Assembly (NCBI RefSeq): GCF_900143005.1
Contig: NZ_FRCS01000008.1
Coordinates: 248,001 to 312,000 of the forward strand
DNA from: Cryptosporangium aurantiacum
GTDB taxonomy: Bacteria > Actinomycetota > Actinomycetes > Mycobacteriales > Cryptosporangiaceae
Direction of reading: 5' to 3'
DNA length: 64,000 nt
The notes beneath the pieces were generated by a model. That model had not been told where the DNA came from. It saw nothing but the letters and a program-made list of their open reading frames with translations, and did not search any database. Each line of letters opens with the position of its first letter. Within the stretch, counting starts at the first letter, position 1. Below are positions 36,252-43,905 of this stretch, piece after piece. Position numbers and translations under genes: made by a program.

Positions 36252-37157
36252 CTAATCGTCGCGCATCAGAGCCGTTTCTGTACCGGTTTCGCCTTTTTCG
36301 GTGTGTCGGACGGCGTCAAGACGGCGCACCGCGTCGTCAACCCGACTCTCCAAACCCGCGAGACGCTGAGACAGTTCTCTCACCGCGGCGAGCAGTTCGG
36401 TCTGGTGATCCACCGCGTCCTCGACCGACTCCGCGGCCTCCTCCACCGACTCGGCCGCGGTCTCGACCGCCGCGGAGACCGCGGAGAACTGGCCGATGAA
36501 CCAGGCGGCGATGCTCGCGGTGACGATACCGAGGATCGCGATCCCGGCGAGCATGAGGACGGCCGCCATCAACCGCCCCTGACCGGTCACCGGGAACCGG
36601 TCGCCGTATCCGACCGTCGTCATCGTCGTCATCGCCCACCAGAGGGCGTCCGGGAACGTCTTGATGTTGGCGTCCGGGTCGGCCTGCTCGGCGTCGTAGA
36701 CGGTCACCGCGCCCGCGAACAGCACCCCGATGGCGAGGATCGCGGTGTAGGTGCCGGTGCGTACTTCGAGGCTTTGCCTGGACAGCCTGCCGACCATGCT
36801 GACGAGCCCGAGCAGCCGCAGCAGCGCCGCCACGACCCGCAGGCTGCGCAGCGGTGGCACCAGCACGACGACGAGGTCCGGGATGTGCTCCCGGACGAAC
36901 GTCCACCGCTGCGGGGCGAGCAGCAGCCGGATGCCGTACTCGACCACGAACACGAGCCAGATCGCGATGTCGGCCCAGTGCAGGGCCTCACGCAGACCGG
37001 GCGGGAGATCGCGGTCGAGTAACGGCCAGACCAGCACGACGACGAACACCAGCGCGAGGACCAGCATGACGTCGTCGGTGCGATCGACGAAGCGCTGGTA
37101 GGCGCCGTTACGGCGGGCCCTCGTCAGCCAACCGTCCCCGGACACCCACCCACGCAT
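36252..37157 (-). CDS. Voltage-gated-type potassium channel with C-terminal coiled coil
   Basis: A 301-residue six-helix ion channel. S1 to S4 lie in about residues 28-125, with arginines spaced in LRSLRVVAALLRLL as a reduced voltage sensor. S5 follows (134-155), then a pore helix and the K+ selectivity filter TTVGYGD (about 175-185), and S6 to about 218. The cytoplasmic tail (220-290) is a heptad-rich coiled coil (VETAAESVEEAAESVEDAV) that probably drives tetramerisation. It lies 120 bp upstream of the DUF3145 gene and is likely transcribed separately. Confidence 0.9.
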   Translation of the reverse strand: MRGWVSGDGWLTRARRNGAYQRFVDRTDDVMLVLALVFVVVLVWPLLDRDLPPGLREALHWADIAIWLVFVVEYGIRLLLAPQRWTFVREHIPDLVVVLVPPLRSLRVVAALLRLLGLVSMVGRLSRQSLEVRTGTYTAILAIGVLFAGAVTVYDAEQADPDANIKTFPDALWWAMTTMTTVGYGDRFPVTGQGRLMAAVLMLAGIAILGIVTASIAAWFIGQFSAVSAAVETAAESVEEAAESVEDAVDHQTELLAAVRELSQRLAGLESRVDDAVRRLDAVRHTEKGETGTETALMRDD

Positions 37158-37225
37158 GCCCCGAGTGTGCCGAACCGCCGGGACGACGTCAGCGGAGCAC
37201 CCGAAACGTCAACCCGCCGGTGGAG

Positions 37226-37975
37226 TCAGAACGCCTCGCTCATCCCCGGTCGGCGGCGGGAGAACACCGCGCGCCGCCCGCTCGTCGGTGCGCCCTCGGA
37301 ACGGAACGCGGTCTCCGGCCGGTCGTCCACCTCCCCCGGCAACGACGCCGCAACCCCCTGCGGCGCGGTCGCCGGCGAGGTCACCGGCGCGGTCGCCGGT
37401 GCGGGCGGTGCCGACACCGAGGAGATCTCTTCCGTGGGCGCCTGCGCCGCAGCGGCTTCCTTCGCCGCCCGCATCTCGGCGGCGAACTTGGCCAGCTCCG
37501 AGTCGGAGGCCTTGACCGGCGTCTGGGACGCCTTCTCCAGGTTCTCGTAGACCATGCCGACGTGATGCGCGATCGCACCGATCACGGCGGGCACCAGCGG
37601 AAGCACCCACTCGGTCCAGAAGCCGGGCGTCGCGGCTCTGGCGATCACGATCGCCGCCAGCGCGGCACCGGACCCCTTGGCCAGCGCCCGCACGAACGCC
37701 AGAGCGATCAGCACGATCCCCGACAGCCGGCTCACGTTGGTCACGGCCAGCGCCCGGGCGTCCCGGCGCCCGAGATAGGTACCGGCCAACCCGGCGGATA
37801 CCGAGAACCCGACCGCCGCCGCCCACATCGTGCTGTCGGTGGCCAACCGGATCGCCAGGGCGGCGACCAAGCCGCTGCCCACGGCAATGCCCGCTTGTAC
37901 CCAGTCGGTCTTCTGACCGGGGTACCAGTAATACGTCTGCGCGCCCTCGCCGCGCTCCTTGACGTAACGACCCAT
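37226..37975 (-). CDS. Integral membrane protein, hypothetical
   Basis: A 249-residue protein with about four hydrophobic helices (residues 27-48, 53-70, 82-102, 115-140) after a short cytoplasmic head (TYYWYPGQ), followed by an Ala/Pro/Thr-rich tail of about 85 residues ending in basic SRRRPG. No family recognised. ATG 37975 has GGAG eight bases upstream; the open frame continues upstream for about 89 codons but lacks hydrophobic or conserved features. It precedes the K+ channel gene by 68 bp and may share its transcript. Confidence 0.6.
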   Translation of the reverse strand: MGRYVKERGEGAQTYYWYPGQKTDWVQAGIAVGSGLVAALAIRLATDSTMWAAAVGFSVSAGLAGTYLGRRDARALAVTNVSRLSGIVLIALAFVRALAKGSGAALAAIVIARAATPGFWTEWVLPLVPAVIGAIAHHVGMVYENLEKASQTPVKASDSELAKFAAEMRAAKEAAAAQAPTEEISSVSAPPAPATAPVTSPATAPQGVAASLPGEVDDRPETAFRSEGAPTSGRRAVFSRRRPGMSEAF

Positions 37976-38227
37976 GAACTTGTCTCCGATCCCGTCGCCA
38001 TGGACCAGTAGAACGACCCTCGTCGCTGAGGGTGCCGACTTAATTCTGAAGAGTGATCTGCAGAAAATCACGAGTTGCTGGCAATCGGTACGACCGGGTG
38101 CCGAAGGAACATGAGTGAATCGACCTGCCCCGTTCGTCCCGAACAACTCAATCACCACGCAGCTCACGATCGACGCGCCGGTACCACCCGCACGACGCTT
38201 CGAACTTTCGTTCGATACTGTGCCGCT
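37976..38227. other. Divergent intergenic region, AT-richer than surroundings
   Basis: These 252 bp between divergent genes hold an AT-rich stretch around 38041-38075 that includes GTGAT-N9-ATCAC (a palindrome on the minus strand). A 6-bp inverted repeat TCGAAC-N4-GTTCGA (38200-38215) lies directly before the plus-strand small gene. A -10-like TACTGT at 38216-38221 lies seven bases before its ATG, suggesting a leaderless transcript. No gene is seen. Confidence 0.4.
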
Positions 38228-38512
38228 ATGCAGCGCGAACACCCGTCAGAACCGACAGCGGCGGCGTCCGGGGCGAGCACCACGGAGGTCCGCGAATTCT
38301 GGGTGCGGGTGGCGATCGACGGCACCGCGCGCGTGATCCGGGTCGTGGCGCGGTCACCGCAGGACGCGCTCCGCCGCTTTCCGCAGGATCTGCATCGCGG
38401 CGGGCGCCTGCAGTACTCCACCGCCGACGGCGACCTCGTGGTGGAGTGGGGCAACGTGGCGACGCTCGAGGTGGGACCGATCGTCCGGGTCGTCCGTATC
38501 GTGGAGCGCTAG
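38228..38512 (+). CDS. Hypothetical small protein
   Basis: A 94-residue protein with a disordered N-terminal 25 residues and a compact mixed fold after it (EFWVRVAIDGTARVIRVVARSPQDALRRF, YSTADGDLVVEWG). No family or catalytic motif recognised; the layout resembles small beta-alpha-beta ligand-binding domains. There is no ribosome binding site before ATG 38228, but a -10-like box ends seven bases upstream, so it may be leaderless. It ends 4 bp from the convergent Gfo/Idh/MocA gene. Confidence 0.5.
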   Translation: MQREHPSEPTAAASGASTTEVREFWVRVAIDGTARVIRVVARSPQDALRRFPQDLHRGGRLQYSTADGDLVVEWGNVATLEVGPIVRVVRIVER

Positions 38513-38516
38513 GGGA

Positions 38517-39509
38517 TCACCAGGTGTACTCCGGCAGCGGCAACATGTGACCCTCGGCCGCCGCGGCCCGCAACGCCGCCGCTACCCGGCCGGTGCGCTC
38601 GCTCTCCGCGAGCGTGACCGGGGCGGGGCCCCGCCCGGTGGCCGCCGCGACGAACGCCTCGACCTGCAGCCGGTAGTGGTCGACCGCGGGCAGTTCCTCG
38701 GTCCAGGTCTCCTTCTCGGTGGTCACCGTGATACGGCCGGGCTGTCCGTCCTTGGCCCAGGCGTTGTGGACGGTGATCGTGCCGGACTCCCCCTGCAGCT
38801 GGTACTCCGCGCACGGCCCGTAGTCGATGCTGTAGTCGAGCACCGCACGCCGGCCCTCGCCGAAGTCGAGCACCCCGGCCAGGCTGGTCTCCACCGACTC
38901 TCCCGGGCGGACGGTCGACTGCCCGGTGACCGTCAGCGGCTCCCGGTCGAACGCCACGCAGGCGACGTCGACCGCGTACACACCGACGTCCCAGGTCGCA
39001 CCGCCGCCCAGCGTGGGGTCGAGCCGGATGTTCCCGCTCCCGCTGGCGATCGGGTACGCGAACGACGCCCGGACCAGCCGGAGCGACCCGACCGCGCCGT
39101 CGGCCAGCAGCGCGGCGGCCCGCGCCTGCTGCGGGTGGAAGCGGTACATGAACGCCTCCATCACCAGCCGGTCGGCGTCCCTGGCGGCGTCCGCGATCCG
39201 CGCCAGGTCGGCGCCCCGCAACACGATCGGCTTCTCTACCAGCACGTGTTTCCCGGCCGCCAGCGCGCGCAGCGTCCACTCGAGGTGCTCGGTGTTGGGC
39301 AGCGGCACGTAGACCGCGTCGACGTCCGGGTCGGCCACCAAGGCCGCGTAGTCGGGCTGCGCCCGAACTCCGTACTGCTCGGCCACGACCTCGGCACCCC
39401 GCGGGTCCCGGCTGGCGACCGACACCAAACTGCTTTTGTCGGACGCCACGATCGCGGGCATCAGCAGCGAACTGATGTACCCGGTGGCGCCGAGGATTCC
39501 CCACCTCAC
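38517..39509 (-). CDS. Gfo/Idh/MocA-family oxidoreductase
   Basis: A 330-residue NAD(P)-dependent oxidoreductase. The N-terminal Rossmann motif is GILGATGYISSLL, the family EKP motif is in KHVLVEKPIVL (about residue 90), and the C-terminal substrate domain has GGGATWDVGVYAVDVA, where the conserved Asp/His-type catalytic site lies. The family oxidises or reduces sugars and cyclitols, including myo-inositol. It is the last gene of the cyclase operon; its GTG overlaps the GMC gene stop (GTGA). In this context it likely acts on the cyclitol or a keto intermediate. Confidence 0.85.
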   Translation of the reverse strand: MRWGILGATGYISSLLMPAIVASDKSSLVSVASRDPRGAEVVAEQYGVRAQPDYAALVADPDVDAVYVPLPNTEHLEWTLRALAAGKHVLVEKPIVLRGADLARIADAARDADRLVMEAFMYRFHPQQARAAALLADGAVGSLRLVRASFAYPIASGSGNIRLDPTLGGGATWDVGVYAVDVACVAFDREPLTVTGQSTVRPGESVETSLAGVLDFGEGRRAVLDYSIDYGPCAEYQLQGESGTITVHNAWAKDGQPGRITVTTEKETWTEELPAVDHYRLQVEAFVAAATGRGPAPVTLAESERTGRVAAALRAAAAEGHMLPLPEYTW

Positions 39510-40981
39510 GAGTGCCCTCCCCGGATCAGCTCCGCGGCGCGTTCGGCGATCACGATCGTCGCGGCCTGGATGTTGCCGGTGATCATCTCCGGTATCACCG
39601 ACGCGTCCGCGACCCGGAGTCCCTCGACGCCGCGCACCCGGAGCTCCGGGTCGACCACCGCCTCGTCGTCGGTGCCGAACCGGCAGGTGCCGACCGGGTG
39701 GAACTGGGTCTCGGCACCGGCCCGGACGAACTCCTCCAGCTCCCGCCTGCCGGGTTCGGGAAAACGGTCCGCGGCACCGTCGGCGCGCAGGTCGGCCAGC
39801 GGTTTGGTCGCCGCGATCGCCCGCGCGATCCGGACGCCCTCGATCAACGTCTCGACGTCGGCGGGGTCGGCGAGGTAGTTCGGGTCGATCCGCGGTGGTT
39901 CGCCGGGGGCCGCCGAGCGCAGGGTGAGCGTCCCCCGGCTGCGGGGCCGGGTGACCGCCGGGCCGATCGTGAACCCGCCGCCGAGCGCCTCGGCGTGGTT
40001 GAGGTTCTCCATCGGCGCGAACGAGAGCTGGATGTCCGGCGCGGGCAGCCCGGGGCGCGACGCGACAAACCCACCGGCCTCGCCGAGGTTCGACTCGGGC
40101 GCCAGCGGCACCAGGTCCTGGGTCCGGTAGGAGACCGAGATCTGCACGTGGTCGTGCAGGTTCGCGCCGACGCCGGGCAGGTCCAGTACCGGGGTGATGC
40201 CGTGCGGCCGGAGCTCGTCGGCCGGGCCGACGCCGGAGAGCAGGAGCAGCTGCGGGCTCGCGACGGTTCCGGCGGTGAGCACCACCTCCCTGCTCGCGCG
40301 GTACGTGGAGCCACCGCTGGTCACCCCGGTGGCCCGGCCGTTCTCGAGGACGATCCGCTCCACCGGCGAGTCCGGCACCACCGTGAGGCGGCCGGTCTCC
40401 AGCGCCGGGCGCAGATAACCCTCGGCCGTGGAGAACCGGTGCGGGCCGCGGCGGGTGATCCGGTAGAGGCCGATCCCCTCCTGGTCCCCGCGGTTGAAGT
40501 CCGGGTTCGGCGGCAGGCCGCTCGCGACCGCCGCCTCCACGAACGCGAGCGCGTACGGGTGCGGCCGGTACTGGGGCTCGACGCTCACGCGTCCGGACGA
40601 TGCCAGCGCGGTGAATCGCTCGCTCATGGCGTCCGGACCCCAGGACGGCCCGCCGTAGCGGGCCCAGGCGGCAAAATCGGACGGTGCACCACGGATCCAC
40701 ACCAGGGCATTGATCGCGCCGGAACCACCGACGAGCCGGCCGCGCGGCCAGGACAGCACCCGCCCACCGAGGTGGCGCTGCGGTTCGGTGCGGTAGCGCC
40801 AGTCGTAGTCCGAGCCGAGCAGCCAGGGCCAGCCGCTCGGCCGGGTGATCCGCTCGTCCTCGACCCAGGGCCCGGCCTCCAGCACCAGGACCGTCGCGCC
40901 GGTCTCGGCGAGCCGCCCGGCGACGACGCACCCCGCGAGGCCCGCCCCGACCACGATGTAGTCGTACTCCTCAGCTCGCAA
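39506..40981 (-). CDS. GMC-family FAD-dependent oxidoreductase
   Basis: A 491-residue glucose-methanol-choline oxidoreductase. The FAD motif VVGAGLAGCVVAGRLAE opens the protein, GRVLSWPRGRLVGGSGAINALVWIRG-type GMC signature 1 covers about residues 70-100, signature 2 is in LTAGTVASPQLLLLSGVG, and the catalytic His is in QFHPVGTCRFG with the second residue as Asn in TGNIQAA. It oxidises an alcohol to a carbonyl. It begins with TTG at 40981, supported by GGAGG five bases upstream, and overlaps the SDR gene by 11 bp. It sits inside the sugar-cyclase operon. Confidence 0.87.
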   Translation of the reverse strand: MRAEEYDYIVVGAGLAGCVVAGRLAETGATVLVLEAGPWVEDERITRPSGWPWLLGSDYDWRYRTEPQRHLGGRVLSWPRGRLVGGSGAINALVWIRGAPSDFAAWARYGGPSWGPDAMSERFTALASSGRVSVEPQYRPHPYALAFVEAAVASGLPPNPDFNRGDQEGIGLYRITRRGPHRFSTAEGYLRPALETGRLTVVPDSPVERIVLENGRATGVTSGGSTYRASREVVLTAGTVASPQLLLLSGVGPADELRPHGITPVLDLPGVGANLHDHVQISVSYRTQDLVPLAPESNLGEAGGFVASRPGLPAPDIQLSFAPMENLNHAEALGGGFTIGPAVTRPRSRGTLTLRSAAPGEPPRIDPNYLADPADVETLIEGVRIARAIAATKPLADLRADGAADRFPEPGRRELEEFVRAGAETQFHPVGTCRFGTDDEAVVDPELRVRGVEGLRVADASVIPEMITGNIQAATIVIAERAAELIRGGHS

Positions 40982-41729
40982 GGAAACCTCCGTCGACCGC
41001 GACGACCTGCCCGTTGACGTAGCTCGCGGCCGACGAGAACAGCCAGAGCGCGACCCCGGCCACCTCGTCGACCCGGCCGACCCGGCCCGCCGGGATCAGC
41101 GCTTTCCAGGCCGTGGCGCCGCCGACCGTGCGCTCGGACTCGGCGAGCATCGCGGTGTCGATCGGGCCGGGCGCGACGCCGTTGACCCGGATGCCGTGGG
41201 CCGCCTCCTCCATCGCGGCCACCCGGGTCAGCGCCACCGCCGCGTGTTTGGACGCGATGTACGCGGCGACGTTCGGGAACACCGCACGGAAGCCGTGCAC
41301 CGACGTGTTGTTGACGATCGCGCCGTGGCCCTGCCTGCGCATCTGCGCGATCTCGTACTTCAGGCAGAGCCAGAGGCCGCGGGAGTTCACCGCGAACGTC
41401 GCGTCGAACGCCTCCTCGGTGAGGTCGGCGATGCCGCCACCGTGTGCGGCGCCCGCGTTGTTGAACGCAAAATCCAGGCTGCCGTACGCGTCCACGGTCG
41501 CTTCGACGAGCGTCCGGACGTCGTCGGCATCGGTGATGTCGGCGCGGTGGAAGCGGGCCTCGCCGCCCGCGTCGCGGATCGCGGCGGCCGCAGCCTCGCC
41601 GCGCGCGGCGTCCCTGGCGGCGATCATCACCCGCAGGCCGGCGACGGCGAACGCCTCGGCGGCGCCCTGCCCGATTCCGGTGCTGCCGCCGGTCACCAGG
41701 ACGACGCGGCCCTCGAAGTCGTCGTTCAT
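40971..41729 (-). CDS. Short-chain dehydrogenase/reductase
   Basis: A 252-residue classical SDR: NAD(P) motif TGGSTGIGQG (14-23), NNAG (about 90), and the catalytic Ser followed by YIASK (about residue 155). A C-terminal GFLAS closes the fold. It probably interconverts a hydroxyl and a keto group on the cyclase product or a derivative. ATG overlaps the cyclase gene stop (ATGA), and it overlaps the GMC gene by 11 bp, so three redox enzymes follow the cyclase in one transcript. Confidence 0.88.
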   Translation of the reverse strand: MNDDFEGRVVLVTGGSTGIGQGAAEAFAVAGLRVMIAARDAARGEAAAAAIRDAGGEARFHRADITDADDVRTLVEATVDAYGSLDFAFNNAGAAHGGGIADLTEEAFDATFAVNSRGLWLCLKYEIAQMRRQGHGAIVNNTSVHGFRAVFPNVAAYIASKHAAVALTRVAAMEEAAHGIRVNGVAPGPIDTAMLAESERTVGGATAWKALIPAGRVGRVDEVAGVALWLFSSAASYVNGQVVAVDGGFLAS

Positions 41730-42925
41730 CGCGCACCGACCGGCGCGAGTTCGGCCATCGCCGCCGCCGCGGCCTCGATCTCGGCCGGCGTGACGTCGTT
41801 GAGGAAGCGGGCGGAGCCGATCGCGGCCATCACCGGCAGGTTCTGGTCGCCGTTGCGGTGCCGGACGGTGTCGGCGAGCGCCTCACCGAGGGCGTCCGGG
41901 TCGCAAAACAGCGGATGCCAGACCGGGAGTCCGAGCGACCGGGCGCAGGCCACCACGCGGTGGACGTCCTCCGGTTCCAGGAAGCCACGGTGCTCGGCGA
42001 GGAACGCGGAGAACACGCAGTCGAGCGCGACCGCCTCGCCGTGGTAGAGCTCGGGGAGCGCGCGCATCTCCAGCAGCGGGGAGAACGAGTGGCCGTAGTC
42101 GACCGAGCGCTCGAGTTTCTTTTCCCATAAATTTGGCTGAAGTTCTTCGACCATTCCTTGGATCGCGCGACCGATGACCTCGTCGGCCACGTTCGAGCCG
42201 ACCCGAGCCGGAGGACCACCGCCCGCCGCGGTACCACCCGGCGGGGCGGCGTCCTGGAATCGGCCCTCGATCAACGCGGCGCCATACCGTTCCAGCAGCC
42301 CGAACAACCGGACGTCCTTGATCAGCGCCATCTTGAAGATCTCGCCCATTCCGTTGCGGAGCTGACGCCGCGGCAGGGTGGCCAGAAAACTGCGGTCGAT
42401 CAACGTCCGGAGCGGCGGCGAGTATGAGCCGAGCCGGTTCCGGAAGCCCTCAAAATTAACCCCGGTCTTCGCGGCGACGCTCACGTCGACCAGGCCCAGC
42501 AGCGTCGTGGGCACCCGGATGTACGGGATTCCGCGACGGTACAGGCTGGCCGCGAGGCCGACGATGTCGAGCATGACCCCGCCGCCGATCGCGATCGGCG
42601 GGTTCCGCACCCGGAACGCCTTCACCTCGTTCATCGCGCTGGCCACCGCGAGGACCAGGTCGATTGTCTTCTGTTCCTCGGCGCTCGGGAGCGGCATCAG
42701 GTGGTACCGCACGCGGTGGTACTCCAGGTACGCCCGGAGCCGGTCGCCGTACAGCCGGTCGATCGTGGTGTCGACCAGGACCAATTGAGTCGCGCCTGTT
42801 CCCGCACGGTCCACGGAACCGAGCAGGGTGGGATTGTCCACCGACAACAGGTCGAGGGTTTCCTCGATCTCGTAATGGATCGGAAGTTCGGCTCGCACTT
42901 CCCATTTCGCCGAAGAACTCGTCAC
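41726..42925 (-). CDS. Sugar phosphate cyclase (2-epi-5-epi-valiolone synthase-like)
   Basis: A 399-residue member of the dehydroquinate synthase superfamily. The NAD motif IGGGVMLDIVGLAASLYRR is at 113-131, and the three expected metal ligands are visible: Glu195 (GMGEIFK), His279 (GHSFSPLLE) and His295 (YHGEAVALD). VPTTLLGLVDVSVAAKTG and NFEGFRNRLGS point to the C7-cyclitol synthases that cyclise sedoheptulose 7-phosphate, rather than to AroB. The exact product (2-epi-5-epi-valiolone, 2-epi-valiolone or other) cannot be told here. An odd Gly/Pro-rich insert covers about 226-242, and codons for about residues 260-272 are unusually AT-rich. It heads the minus-strand operon with SDR, GMC and Gfo/Idh/MocA oxidoreductases. 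Confidence 0.87.
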   Translation of the reverse strand: MTSSSAKWEVRAELPIHYEIEETLDLLSVDNPTLLGSVDRAGTGATQLVLVDTTIDRLYGDRLRAYLEYHRVRYHLMPLPSAEEQKTIDLVLAVASAMNEVKAFRVRNPPIAIGGGVMLDIVGLAASLYRRGIPYIRVPTTLLGLVDVSVAAKTGVNFEGFRNRLGSYSPPLRTLIDRSFLATLPRRQLRNGMGEIFKMALIKDVRLFGLLERYGAALIEGRFQDAAPPGGTAAGGGPPARVGSNVADEVIGRAIQGMVEELQPNLWEKKLERSVDYGHSFSPLLEMRALPELYHGEAVALDCVFSAFLAEHRGFLEPEDVHRVVACARSLGLPVWHPLFCDPDALGEALADTVRHRNGDQNLPVMAAIGSARFLNDVTPAEIEAAAAAMAELAPVGAR

Positions 42926-43224
42926 CTCACGGCCTTTCTGGTCAGGCCCCTACTGGCGAGTAGACCGTATTCATGTGACAGCGAGCGGTCAATATCCGAA
43001 TTTCTGTATCGGTGCACCCGGATGCCGTAACGGCGATATGCAAAATCGTCAAGCAGATTGTGAAATCCCACAGTTATGAATCTGCAGTTGTCAGAAGGCG
43101 CTAATTCCGGTGCGGACAGTTTGTCTCCTTACCACTGTCGGATGGCAGGGTCGGTTCTTGTCCCGCCGTCCATCCGATTCGTACTGTCGGTTCCGGCGCC
43201 GGCCGATGAGGGCGAGGTGGAAAC
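42926..43224. promoter_or_regulatory. AT-rich divergent promoter region of the cyclitol cluster
   Basis: These 299 bp separate the cyclase operon from the HAD/GT4 operon and must carry both promoters. Base composition drops sharply compared with the surrounding genes (for example around 42960-43110), as in the AT-rich part of the cyclase gene. TTGTCA at about 43089 could be a -35 element for the plus strand, but no well-spaced -10 is evident. No gene is seen. Confidence 0.5.
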
Positions 43225-43905
43225 GTGCCGCTGGTCGCACGCCCCGACGACGCCGGCTGCCTGGTCTTCGACTGGGACGGGACGCTCGTCGACAGCACCT
43301 CGGCGAACTACCAGGCCCTGGCGCGCACGCTCGCCGGCTACGGCATCCCGCTCGACGAGGACTGGTACCGCGCCCGGACCGGGATGTCGTCGGACGAGAT
43401 GATCGAGGTCCTGTCGGCGGGGGCGCTGGACGCCGTCGCGGTGAGCGCCGAGCGGGACGCGCTGTTCCTGCAGTCCCCGGACGCCGTCCGCGAGCTGTCC
43501 GCGGTGGCCGGCATCGCCCGCGCGTTCCACGGCCGGGTGCCGCTCGTCGTCGCGTCCGGCGGATCCGGGCCGGTGATCCGGGCGACGATGCGGACGCTCG
43601 GCCTCGACGGGCTGTTCGACGCGATCGTGACCAGGGAGGACGTCCGCGCGGGCAAACCGGAGCCGGACATCTTCCTGCTCGCTGCGGAGCGGGTCGGTGT
43701 CCCGCCGGAGCGATGCCTGGTCTACGAGGACAGCGACGAAGGACTGCTCGCGGCGGCCCGCGCCGGCATGCCCGCGATCGACGTCCGTCCGTGGCGATAT
43801 GGCCGCCTGCCACCGGCGTCGATCGACGTCCGTGCAGCGCCCCCTGGGCGACACGACCCCCTGCCGCGACACCCCGCCCCGAACCGGAAGGACCGTGCCT
43901 CATGA
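43225..43905 (+). CDS. HAD-family phosphatase (beta-phosphoglucomutase-like)
   Basis: A 226-residue haloacid dehalogenase-type phosphatase: nucleophile Asp16 and Asp18 in FDWDGTL, a helical cap, motif II in VVASGGS, Lys in RAGKPEPD, and acidic motif IV in VYEDSDEG. It removes phosphate from a small sugar-type substrate. GTG 43225 has GAGGTGG seven bases upstream. It overlaps the glycosyltransferase gene by ATGA and diverges from the sugar cyclase operon. A plausible job is dephosphorylating a cyclitol phosphate or a phosphorylated glycoside. Confidence 0.85.
   Translation: MPLVARPDDAGCLVFDWDGTLVDSTSANYQALARTLAGYGIPLDEDWYRARTGMSSDEMIEVLSAGALDAVAVSAERDALFLQSPDAVRELSAVAGIARAFHGRVPLVVASGGSGPVIRATMRTLGLDGLFDAIVTREDVRAGKPEPDIFLLAAERVGVPPERCLVYEDSDEGLLAAARAGMPAIDVRPWRYGRLPPASIDVRAAPPGRHDPLPRHPAPNRKDRAS

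Noticed and set aside
41726-42925. 3-dehydroquinate synthase (AroB)
   Set aside because: Same superfamily and metal ligands, but the substrate-pocket motifs and the oxidoreductase operon match C7-cyclitol synthases, and no shikimate gene is adjacent.
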